Shown here in pieces: positions 8,269 to 14,080 of a DNA stretch of 19,745 nucleotides (positions are counted from its first letter, which is position 1; each line of letters starts with the position of its first letter). The stretch spans positions 1 to 19,745 of the forward strand of contig JAFYAB010000135.1 of the NCBI GenBank assembly GCA_017540945.1, written 5' to 3'. This DNA comes from Oscillospiraceae bacterium (GTDB lineage Bacteria > Bacillota_A > Clostridia > Oscillospirales > Oscillospiraceae). A program made the position numbers and the translations under genes. Below the pieces are notes generated by a model that did no database searches, had not been told where the DNA came from, and saw only the letters and a program-made list of their open reading frames with translations.

Positions 8269-9201
8269 TTATTCGGTGACTTCAACATCCAGGCCCAGCT
8301 CACTGGGAAGGAAGCGGGGGCAGACGTTTTCTGAGGTCATAATGACCGAGGCGGCCAGGAAGGATCCGATCTCGCAGGCCTCCGCCAGGGTCTTGCCGTA
8401 GGTCAGGCCAACAGCCACGCCGGCGCAGAAGGCGTCCCCGGCGCCCGTGGTGTCCTTGACGATCACGTTCCGGGCGGGGACCCAGCCCTTGTAGCCGAAC
8501 ATATCGGCATAGACCGCGCCCTTGTCCCCCAGGGTGATGATCATGCTGGGGATCCTGGCCCGCCGGACCTTCTCCGCCAGGACAGTCTCCATTTCGGGAA
8601 TGGTAATCTGGGAGTAGTCGTCGGAGAAGAGGATCCCGGCCTCCTGGCGGTTGCAGATGAAGCAGGCGCAGTCCTGAAGGAAGTCCCGGCGCTGGACCGC
8701 GATGGACATGTTGGCCACCACAGCGTAAACCGGCTTGTTGTACTTCTTGGCCAGCTTGAAAACCGTCTTGACGATCTCTTTGTCCAGGCAAATCTCGATC
8801 ACGATGGAATCGGCGGCGGAGATGATCTCGTCGCCCTTTTCCTCCAGCACCTCCAGCAGGGGGGTCATATCCGGCCGCTGGGAGATGGAGCCCACCACGT
8901 CGCCGCCGTGGTCAAAGACCGCCAGCCAGGTGCCCATGCCGTTGCGGACGGGGCGGATATAGTCCACGTTGACCTTGTGGCTGCGGAGCTTGCGGACGAC
9001 CTCCTCGCCCGCGCCGTTGTTGTCCACCAGGCTGACATAGGTGGGCCGGAGCTCCACGTTGGCGATGTCCTCCGCCACGTTGCGGCTGACGCCGCCGTGG
9101 ACCTGCTCGATCCAGCCCACGTTGCGTCCCTGGGGGATGTACTGCCCGGAAGGGAAGCCCTTGATGTCCACAAACACGGCGCCGATGACTACGATACCCA
9201 T
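8269..9201 (-). CDS. PfkB-family carbohydrate/nucleoside kinase
   Basis: This 310-residue ribokinase-fold enzyme transfers ATP phosphate to a sugar or nucleoside. Visible signatures are the N-terminal substrate-site GG in HGGVSRNVAEDIANV (residues 35-49) and the PfkB signature 2, DTTGAGDAFCAGVAVGL (250-266), with D256 as the catalytic base of GAGD. CNRQEAGIL (183-191) corresponds to the NxxE motif that helps bind Mg/phosphate. The GGVSRNVAE segment resembles pseudouridine kinases (GGVGRNIAE), so a PsuK-like role is possible. No pseudouridine glycosidase gene is adjacent to support it. The start at 9201 follows AGGAGGT (9214-9208) with 6 bases spacing. The gene is monocistronic, with its own promoter at 9324-9352 and a roughly 115-base leader containing a hairpin. 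Confidence 0.9.
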   Translation of the reverse strand: MGIVVIGAVFVDIKGFPSGQYIPQGRNVGWIEQVHGGVSRNVAEDIANVELRPTYVSLVDNNGAGEEVVRKLRSHKVNVDYIRPVRNGMGTWLAVFDHGGDVVGSISQRPDMTPLLEVLEEKGDEIISAADSIVIEICLDKEIVKTVFKLAKKYNKPVYAVVANMSIAVQRRDFLQDCACFICNRQEAGILFSDDYSQITIPEMETVLAEKVRRARIPSMIITLGDKGAVYADMFGYKGWVPARNVIVKDTTGAGDAFCAGVAVGLTYGKTLAEACEIGSFLAASVIMTSENVCPRFLPSELGLDVEVTE

Positions 9202-9259
9202 GGTGTAACCTCCTGTGTTTTATTCACGTTTTCGTTTGACGGATCGGTCGGACGCTGTC

Positions 9260-9273
9260 GAATTGAGAATTGA
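9260..9273. repeat. Heptamer tandem repeat in the kinase leader
   Basis: Two copies of GAATTGA (TCAATTC on the transcribed minus strand). The same heptamer occurs three times at 9431-9451 in the leader of the divergent gene, so both divergent transcripts carry it in their 5' leaders. Confidence 0.6.
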
Positions 9274-9279
9274 AGGTAT

Positions 9280-9301
9280 CTTTCAAATTGCCCTTTGAAA
9301 G
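9280..9301 (-). other. Leader hairpin upstream of the PfkB kinase
   Basis: Perfect 8-bp arms CTTTCAAA and TTTGAAAG around a 6-base loop, inside the transcribed leader of the minus-strand kinase gene. No T-run follows and no known riboswitch consensus is evident. Role unknown. Confidence 0.5.
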
Positions 9302-9323
9302 ACGACGTTTTGAATTCCGCTAT

Positions 9324-9352
9324 ATTGTACCATTGATTCGCAGAAATTTCAA
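9324..9352 (-). promoter_or_regulatory. Sigma-A promoter of the PfkB kinase gene
   Basis: On the minus strand TTGAAA (9352-9347), exactly 17 bp, then TACAAT (9329-9324), with TGG before the -10 as an extended -10 element. Confidence 0.83.
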
Positions 9353-9384
9353 TTGTAAGTATTCCTTTTTTCGTTTTTTTGTGG

Positions 9385-9390
9385 TATGAT
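9385..9390 (+). promoter_or_regulatory. Likely extended -10 promoter of the DUF6472-mtaB unit
   Basis: TATGAT preceded by TGG (extended -10). The sequence 17 bp upstream (TTCCTT, 9362-9367) is a poor -35 box, so the call rests on the -10, a T-rich upstream tract and the position about 80 bp before the start at 9468. Confidence 0.5.
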
Positions 9391-9430
9391 GGTGCTCGGG
9401 AAAGCGGAAATCTCCCGGAATCGGGAACTC

Positions 9431-9451
9431 TCAATTCTCAATTCTCAATTC
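9431..9451 (+). repeat. Heptamer tandem repeat (TCAATTC x3) upstream of the DUF6472-like gene
   Basis: Three perfect consecutive copies of TCAATTC end four bases before the GGGAGG ribosome binding site (9455-9460). An inverted two-copy version lies at 9260-9273 across the divergent promoter region. Confidence 0.75.
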
Positions 9452-9467
9452 TCCGGGAGGAATCTCT

Positions 9468-9644
9468 ATGGACCCGACGCTTTGCGAATCCTGCTGGCAT
9501 TACGACTACGACGAGGAATCGGACGAATACTACTGCCGCATGGATCTGGACGAGGACGAGTTCGAGCGGGTCTTCGCCCGGAGCAGAGGCCGCTGCCCCT
9601 TCTATCAGAAGGGCGACGAGTATTATCTGCCGAGACATCAGTAG
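9468..9644 (+). CDS. 58-residue acidic Cys protein, DUF6472-like
   Basis: I found this short frame by eye. It begins at ATG 9468, seven bases after GGGAGG (9455-9460), and ends at TAG 9642-9644. The protein starts MDPTLCESCWHYDYDEESDE, continues YYCRMDLDEDEFERVF and ends with CPFYQKGDEYYLPRHQ. Cysteines C6, C9, C23 and C43 form a CxxC-x13-C-x19-C pattern that could bind zinc. The layout (CExCxxYxYDEE, LDEDE, CPFxxxGDEY) matches small clostridial proteins which I recall as the DUF6472 family; the family number should be confirmed. The function is unknown. The stop is two bases from the first unit of the repeat array, and the gene probably shares a transcript with mtaB. Confidence 0.8.
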   Translation: MDPTLCESCWHYDYDEESDEYYCRMDLDEDEFERVFARSRGRCPFYQKGDEYYLPRHQ

Positions 9645-9645
9645 C

Positions 9646-9895
9646 GTTATGATTGCCCTTACGGGCAAGTTATGATACGCCTTGCGGCGCAGTTATGATT
9701 TGCCTGACGGCAAAGTTATGATGCCTGCGGCAGTTTGTTGCGGCAGGCGCTGGCACGGCAGCCATAACTTGCGAAGCAATTATAACTTCCGCGCAGCGGA
9801 ATCATAACTTGCGAAGCAATCATAACTTCCGCGCAGCGGAATCATAACTTGTGCGAAGCACAATCATAACTTTCGGCGCAAGCCGAAATCTTAAC
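9646..9895. repeat. Two-armed octamer and mini-hairpin array between the DUF6472-like gene and mtaB
   Basis: The left arm has GTTATGAT at 9646, 9669, 9692 and 9715, exactly 23 bp apart. The right arm has the reverse complement ATCATAAC or close variants at 9761 (GCCATAAC), 9779 (ATTATAAC), 9801, 9819, 9841, 9863 and 9888 (ATCTTAAC), at spacings of 18, 22, 18, 22, 22 and 25. Every spacer in both arms is itself a small hairpin: TGCCC-TTAC-GGGCA, CGCC-TTGC-GGCG, TTGCC-TGAC-GGCAA, TTGCGAAGCAA (twice), TTCCGCGCAGCGGAA (twice), TTGTGCGAAGCACAA and a longer one. The centre (9723-9748) is an imperfect hairpin with GCCTGC/GCAGGC ends. The array starts two bases after one stop codon and ends five bases before the mtaB ribosome binding site, so it is probably transcribed. 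It is not CRISPR: repeats are too short and the spacers are palindromes. Confidence 0.9.
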
Positions 9896-9912
9896 TGCAA
9901 CGGAGCAAACCG

Positions 9913-11286
9913 ATGAGATACCTGATACAAACCCTGGGCTGCAAGGTCAACCAGTATGAGTCCCAGGCCATGGAGAAGTGGCTGGCCCAGCGGGGGTGGA
10001 CCCAGGCGGAGCCCGGGGAGGACTTCGAGCTGGCCATCGTCAACACCTGCACTGTCACCGCCGTGGCGGACAAGAAGAACCGGAATGTGATCCGGCGCCT
10101 GCGGAAGCAGTGTCCCGGAGCGGTGCTGGCAGTCTGCGGCTGCTACGCCCAGGTGAAGCCCGCCGACGTCCGGGCCCTGGGGGTGGACGTGATCTCCGGC
10201 TCCGGCGGCCGGGAGGCCTTTCTGGAGCTGTGCCTGAAAACCGCGGCGGACCGACAAAAACGGGAACGCCTGGACGAAGCCCTGAAGCGGAGGGAATTCG
10301 AGCTCCTGCCTGCCGGCGGCCTGGCGGCCCGGACCCGGGCCATGCTGAAGGTCCAGGACGGCTGCTCCAACTTCTGCTCCTACTGCATCATCCCCTACGC
10401 CCGGGGACCCGTGCGGAGCCTGCCGCTGGAACAGGCTGTGGAGCAGGCGAAGGGTCTGGCCGCGGAGGGTTATCGGGAAATCGTTGTGACCGGCATCGAA
10501 ATTGCCTCCTGGGGCTGGGATTTCCACGATGGCAGCACTCTGGTACGGCTGCTGGACGCGGTCTGCGCCGCGGTGCCGGCGCTGCGGATCCGGCTGGGCT
10601 CCCTGGAGCCGCGGATCATCGACGAGGCGTTCTGCGAAGTCCTGCGGCGGTACGATAATCTCTGCCCCCACTTCCACCTGTCCATGCAGTCCGGCTCCGA
10701 CGGAGTGCTGGCCCGGATGCGCCGGAAATACGACACGGCCCGCTATTATGAGAGCGTGCGGCTGTTGAAGGAGGCCTTCCCCGGCTGCGCCGTCACCACG
10801 GACATGATCGTGGGCTTCCCCGGGGAGACCGAGGAGGAGTTCGCCGAAAGCCTGGCCTTCATCCGGAAATGCGGCTTCGCAGCCATGCACGTCTTCCCCT
10901 ACTCCCGCCGCCCCGGGACCCCGGCGGATCAAATGCCCGGCCAGCTTCCCGGCGCGGTCAAGGAGGCCCGCTCCGCCGCCGCCATCGCCGCGGCCGCGGA
11001 GATGAACCGGGCCTTCCGGGAGGGTATGGTCGGGACGGTGCGGGAGGTGCTTTTCGAGGAGAAGGCATCAGGCATCCGGCATCCGGCATCAGACCCGCCC
11101 GTAGGGACAAGCATTGCTTGTCCGCCCTCCCCCGCCCGAAACAATATCACAGACGCTCTCTGGACCGGCCACGCGCCGAATTCGATCCGGGTCTACGCGC
11201 CGGGAAATGAACTCCACAATCTTGTGCTTCCCGTAAAAATCACGGGGCTGTACGAGGACGGTCTTCTCGGAGAAATTGTCCCGTAG
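9913..11286 (+). CDS. mtaB: tRNA t6A37 methylthiotransferase MtaB with an in-frame repeat insertion
   Basis: This 457-residue radical SAM enzyme adds a methylthio group to t6A37 of ANN-decoding tRNAs. The N-terminal UPF0004 domain opens with TLGCKVNQYES, the MtaB hallmark, and has cluster cysteines C10, C46 and C77 (GCYAQ). The radical SAM core has C151-x3-C155-x2-C158 (DGCSNFCSYCIIPYARGP). The C-terminal TRAM-like domain (VREVLFEE, WTGHAPNSIRVYAPG, GLYEDGLLGEI) is interrupted at residues ~385-413 by about 28 residues. That segment is encoded by a heptamer tandem repeat plus a GTAG palindrome (11064-11124 and flank) that the family normally lacks. The frame is kept, so the protein may still work. 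The start follows CGGAG (9901-9905). The TAG stop overlaps the first bases of another repeat element. Confidence 0.95.
   Translation: MRYLIQTLGCKVNQYESQAMEKWLAQRGWTQAEPGEDFELAIVNTCTVTAVADKKNRNVIRRLRKQCPGAVLAVCGCYAQVKPADVRALGVDVISGSGGREAFLELCLKTAADRQKRERLDEALKRREFELLPAGGLAARTRAMLKVQDGCSNFCSYCIIPYARGPVRSLPLEQAVEQAKGLAAEGYREIVVTGIEIASWGWDFHDGSTLVRLLDAVCAAVPALRIRLGSLEPRIIDEAFCEVLRRYDNLCPHFHLSMQSGSDGVLARMRRKYDTARYYESVRLLKEAFPGCAVTTDMIVGFPGETEEEFAESLAFIRKCGFAAMHVFPYSRRPGTPADQMPGQLPGAVKEARSAAAIAAAAEMNRAFREGMVGTVREVLFEEKASGIRHPASDPPVGTSIACPPSPARNNITDALWTGHAPNSIRVYAPGNELHNLVLPVKITGLYEDGLLGEIVP
11064..11124 (+). repeat. Heptamer tandem repeat plus GTAG palindrome inside mtaB
   Basis: Four heptamers (GGCATCA, GGCATCC, GGCATCC, GGCATCA; 11064-11091), nine bases, then GTAG followed by the hairpin arms GGACAAGC/GCTTGTCC (11101-11124). 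The last 24 bases are identical in reverse complement to 12247-12270. The piece lies in frame in the TRAM-domain region of mtaB. Confidence 0.85.
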
Positions 11287-11368
11287 CGGCGCATAGTGCG
11301 CGCCACGGGGCCCGGCTGATCGCCTGCTGACGCATGCGATGAATGGCGCACACTGTGCGCCTCTACGG
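11281..11368. repeat. REP-pair-like element A (GTAG-hairpin ... hairpin-CTAC)
   Basis: The 24-base ends are inverted repeats at 21 of 24 positions, starting CCGTAG and ending CTACGG. Each end also folds on itself (GGCGCACA/TGTGCGCC at the right). The interior holds a hairpin ATCGCCTGC-TGAC-GCATGCGAT (11319-11340). The left end supplies the TAG stop of mtaB. Same family as elements at 15289 and 18853. Confidence 0.8.
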
Positions 11369-11423
11369 ATTTGCTGATATGTAACAAGTAATCAGTACCA
11401 TCATAATAAACGGAGGAACGTAC

Positions 11424-12230
11424 ATGAACTGTCCCAAATGTCAGAAGCCGCTGCCAAAGGGGAGGCCGCGGGTCTGCCCGAACTGCAAAAAGGATCTCAT
11501 CAACTTCTATAAGCTGCTGGAAAAGCGGGGCGAGCCGGTGACGGAGCCGAAGAAACGCTTCCCCATGGCCGCGATCATCGCCGCGGTGCTGGTATGCGCC
11601 CTGCTTGTCGCCGCCGTGATCCTGATCCCGAAGCTGACGGCCAAGGATCCCGAAACCACCGGGCCCGCCCAATCCTTCAGCATGGACGAGGTTCGGGCGG
11701 AGATCGACAGCAAAAAAGTCGAAGACTTCACTGAGAGCGCTGAACCCACGGACTACGTGAAGATCAGCATCAAGGGCTTCGGCGAGCTGGTGGTCCGGCT
11801 GCGGCCTGACGTGGCCCCCATCTCCGTGCAGAACTTCAAGGATCTGGTGGCCCGGCACTACTATGACGGCCTGAGCTTTCACCGGGTCATGCCCGGCTTT
11901 ATGATCCAGGGCGGCGCGGGCGCGGAGGAGCTCACGCCGATCAAGGGCGAATTCTCCGCCAACGGCGTGGAGAATCCCCTGCTCCACCTGCGGGGCGTGC
12001 TCTCCATGGCCCGGACCAAGGTTATGGACTCCGCCACCAGCCAGTTCTTCCTGATGCACGCAGACTACCCCTCCCTCAACGGCAACTACGCCGCCTTCGG
12101 CTACATCGTGGCCGGGCTGGAGACTGTGGACAAGGTCTGCGAGATCCCCCTGGGCTCGAACGGCTCCGAGCAGTCCGTCCCCCAGGTGGACGTCATCATG
12201 GAATCTGCGGTGTTCGTAACGCCGGGATAA
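11424..12230 (+). CDS. Membrane-anchored peptidyl-prolyl isomerase (cyclophilin) with zinc ribbon
   Basis: This 268-residue protein has three parts. An N-terminal zinc ribbon (C3, C6, C18, C21; CPKC and CPNC) is followed by one transmembrane helix (~48-69, AAIIAAVLVCALLVAAVILI). A cyclophilin domain (~108-268) contains FHRVMPGFMIQGG, with the catalytic Arg at 154 and Gln at 162, plus SQFF (206-209) and the C-terminal FGYIVAGLETVD. It catalyses cis-trans isomerisation of Xaa-Pro bonds. With the ribbon inside and the domain after the helix, the isomerase would face the outside of the membrane, probably helping secreted proteins fold; this topology is inferred. The start follows CGGAGGAA. It lies between repeat element A and a single repeat palindrome, in line with mtaB. 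Confidence 0.93.
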   Translation: MNCPKCQKPLPKGRPRVCPNCKKDLINFYKLLEKRGEPVTEPKKRFPMAAIIAAVLVCALLVAAVILIPKLTAKDPETTGPAQSFSMDEVRAEIDSKKVEDFTESAEPTDYVKISIKGFGELVVRLRPDVAPISVQNFKDLVARHYYDGLSFHRVMPGFMIQGGAGAEELTPIKGEFSANGVENPLLHLRGVLSMARTKVMDSATSQFFLMHADYPSLNGNYAAFGYIVAGLETVDKVCEIPLGSNGSEQSVPQVDVIMESAVFVTPG

Positions 12231-12246
12231 GGCAACAGCGGCAGCA

Positions 12247-12270
12247 CGGACAAGCAATGCTTGTCCCTAC
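12247..12270 (-). repeat. Single GTAG palindrome, inverted copy of the one inside mtaB
   Basis: Reads GTAG then the GGACAAGC/GCTTGTCC hairpin on the minus strand. It is identical over 24 bases to 11101-11124 in opposite orientation. It sits between the cyclophilin stop and the ribosome binding site of the next gene. Confidence 0.85.
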
Positions 12271-12301
12271 ATCACAAACGATCACGAAGGAGGTTATCAT
12301 C

Positions 12302-12526
12302 ATGGCAATCGACATCAAGAAGATCATCGAGGACATCATCGCAAAGATCAAGGGTGACAAGGACATCGGCGAGAAGTTCCAGAAGAACCCCACCAAGACC
12401 GTGGAAGGCCTGATCGGCGTGGATCTGCCCGACGACCAGGTCAACGCCGTGGTGGAGGGCGTCAAGGCCAAGATCAACCTGGACGACATCACCGGCAAGC
12501 TGGGCGGCCTGTTCGGGAAAAAGTAG
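12302..12526 (+). CDS. 74-residue conserved-looking small protein, unknown function
   Basis: The start at 12302 is set by GAAGGAGG about 8 bases upstream; an earlier in-frame ATG (12257) lies inside the repeat palindrome and is not used. The protein begins MAIDIKKIIEDIIAKIKGDK, is highly charged and helical, and ends GLFGKK. The middle (FQKNPTKTVEGLIGVDLPDD, then QVNAVVEGVKAKI) recalls small clostridial hypothetical proteins and, loosely, Nif11/nitrile-hydratase-type leader peptides. The C-terminus has a Gly-Gly (KLGGLFGKK) but no Cys, Ser or Thr-rich core, and no peptide-modifying enzyme lies nearby. I therefore do not assign a function. A strong ribosome binding site and an ideal terminator suggest a well-expressed product. 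Confidence 0.82.
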   Translation: MAIDIKKIIEDIIAKIKGDKDIGEKFQKNPTKTVEGLIGVDLPDDQVNAVVEGVKAKINLDDITGKLGGLFGKK

Positions 12527-12540
12527 TTTCCCGCTCGACC

Positions 12541-12578
12541 AAAAAGAACCGGAGGCCAGATGGTCTCCGGTTCTTTTT
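12541..12578 (+). terminator. Strong bidirectional intrinsic terminator
   Basis: A 14-bp perfect stem (12541-12554, AAAAAGAACCGGAG, with 12565-12578) extends by GCC/GGT around an AGAT loop, with A-run and T-run on either side. It lies between a + strand gene ending at 12526 and a minus-strand gene ending at 12601, so it can stop transcription from both sides. Confidence 0.95.
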
Positions 12579-12600
12579 CTGCGCGCATTTGGGCCTGTAT

Positions 12601-13911
12601 TCAGCTGCCGAAATCCACCACGTCCACCGCGTCCACATAGTGGAGCAGGGCGTTGAACAGATTCAGCTCCGCAAGCGAGGCATCCTCGTTCAGCCGGGCC
12701 TCCCGGGCATAGCCCTCCACGGACCAGCTCAGCGGCGTGCCGACCTCTGCGCCGTCCGCCACCGGAACATAGTCGTACAAGGTCCGCATGTCCTCTGCAT
12801 CCAGACCGTAGATGTAGTAGATGATGCGCTCGCCGTCATCCAGGTCGGAGAGCAGATTCAACGTCCCGGACTGGGGCTGGCCTTCGCCGCGGTTGAGTAT
12901 GAGCATGTTGTAGTCGGAGAGGTTCAGATCATCGATCAGATACCAGGGATGGCCGCCCTTGTCGCTGCCTGCGGCGGTCAGGGCATGGCCCGGCCAGGAG
13001 GCGTCCTGGCTGCCGGCAGGGCCCCAGGCCCAGGCGTACAGCGCCGGACTGTCGGTTTCGTCCACGATGCAGATGGGGACGACAAGGGGCTTGGTCACAT
13101 TCAGACGGATCTCCATGTATCCGTCCCCGGCAAAGTCCTCGTTGCGCTCCAGATAGCTGATCTTGACGATGGTATCCAGTGTTTCACCGGCATAGCTGAA
13201 CTTCAGGACGGCAAGATCCTTCCTCGCGGCCTTGTCGGCAAAGGCAATTTTGACGACGCCCTTGCCTTCGCCGTTGACGGTCTCCTTGTAGGACATAAAA
13301 GCGAAGTCAGACGTGCATCCGGTCAAGCTCAGCGCATCCTTGTCGAAGACAAGGACAAGCACGCCGTTCCGGATCTCCTCGCTCTCGATGAGCTTGACGG
13401 CGGCCTGACCGTCACCCGCCTCGCCGGTACTGCCGGAAATGCTCCGCTGCGGGCGGTGGCGGAGCGCGATCGTGCCGTCGGTGGCGGGGCTGCCGCCGAG
13501 ACCGGCGGCGGCCCGGGCGCCAATGGCCGCTGCGGAATTGCCGGGCCCTTCCTCGGGCTCCCAGCCAATGAGCAGGAGGGCGTCGCGGGAGGTGATTTGG
13601 CCGTCTTTGTCCAGATCGGCGACGCTCAGATCCACGTCCTCCGCGGTCAGCTTTTCGGTGAGATAGTCCAGGATGGCCTGAACATCGTCGTTGTCGGTGT
13701 CGCCGTCCATATCCACGTCATGGCCATTCGCCGCGGCGGGGGCGTCGATCCTGCTCTCACCGGTGCTGCGTGCGTCGGCGCCGGGCTCGACCGTTGGCAG
13801 CTCATAGCGGTTCCCGTCGACGGCCTTGACCCCGGGGACCAGCAGCGCAGCCAGCATCGCGACCGTCAGCAGAGCGGAAAGCAGCCTGCGAGGGACAGCA
13901 GCGTTTTGCAT
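12601..13911 (-). CDS. Secreted protein with N-terminal dockerin and CBM26-like module
   Basis: This 436-residue protein is read from ATG 13911, with GGAG eight bases upstream; the GTG at 13920 touches the ribosome binding site and is rejected. Residues 1-30 are a signal peptide. Residues 65-112 form a type I dockerin-like pair of calcium loops (DVDMDGDTDNDD at 65-76 and DLDKDGQITSRD at 99-110), each followed by a helix. The middle (~145-270, VLVLVFDKDALSLTGCTSDF, later VVKIAFADKAARKDLAVLKF) is beta-rich and resembles a cohesin-like fold. Residues ~275-375 (ALYAWAWGPAG, SWPGHALTAAG, YNMLILNRGEGQPQSG) match CBM26-type starch binding. The domain set suggests assembly into, or decoration of, a starch-binding surface complex; no enzyme domain is present. 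No promoter was convincingly identified upstream. Confidence 0.85.
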   Translation of the reverse strand: MQNAAVPRRLLSALLTVAMLAALLVPGVKAVDGNRYELPTVEPGADARSTGESRIDAPAAANGHDVDMDGDTDNDDVQAILDYLTEKLTAEDVDLSVADLDKDGQITSRDALLLIGWEPEEGPGNSAAAIGARAAAGLGGSPATDGTIALRHRPQRSISGSTGEAGDGQAAVKLIESEEIRNGVLVLVFDKDALSLTGCTSDFAFMSYKETVNGEGKGVVKIAFADKAARKDLAVLKFSYAGETLDTIVKISYLERNEDFAGDGYMEIRLNVTKPLVVPICIVDETDSPALYAWAWGPAGSQDASWPGHALTAAGSDKGGHPWYLIDDLNLSDYNMLILNRGEGQPQSGTLNLLSDLDDGERIIYYIYGLDAEDMRTLYDYVPVADGAEVGTPLSWSVEGYAREARLNEDASLAELNLFNALLHYVDAVDVVDFGS

Positions 13912-14038
13912 ATTCGGCACTCCTCTCTGGTTGATTTCACTGTATGGCTATGTATATTGAAGCACTTTTTCTCCCAAAAATCAACGAAAAAGCATACGTG
14001 GTCTGAATTTTTATATTCGAACAGCTCGTCGCAAACGC

Positions 14039-14070
14039 AGGAAGAGCGCCGGCTAAGCAGCGCTCTTCCT
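14039..14070 (-). terminator. Hairpin 3' of the aminotransferase gene, probable terminator
   Basis: Perfect 11-bp arms AGGAAGAGCGC (14039-14049) and its complement (14060-14070) around a 10-base loop, starting 11 bp after the stop codon. In minus direction the downstream bases (GCGTTTGCG) lack a good T-run, so efficiency is uncertain. Confidence 0.6.
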
Positions 14071-14080
14071 TTGATTTCGT

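Noticed and set aside
9646..9895. CRISPR array
   Set aside because: Repeats are only 8 bases, orientation flips at the centre, spacers are short palindromes of 10-17 bases, and no cas gene is present.
9646..9895. Integron attC series or replication-origin iterons
   Set aside because: No integrase, no gene cassettes, no Rep gene or AT-rich unwinding region; octamers alternate with GC-rich hairpins.
12257..12301. N-terminal extension of the 74-residue protein
   Set aside because: The extra codons translate part of a repeat palindrome and lie upstream of the clear ribosome binding site.
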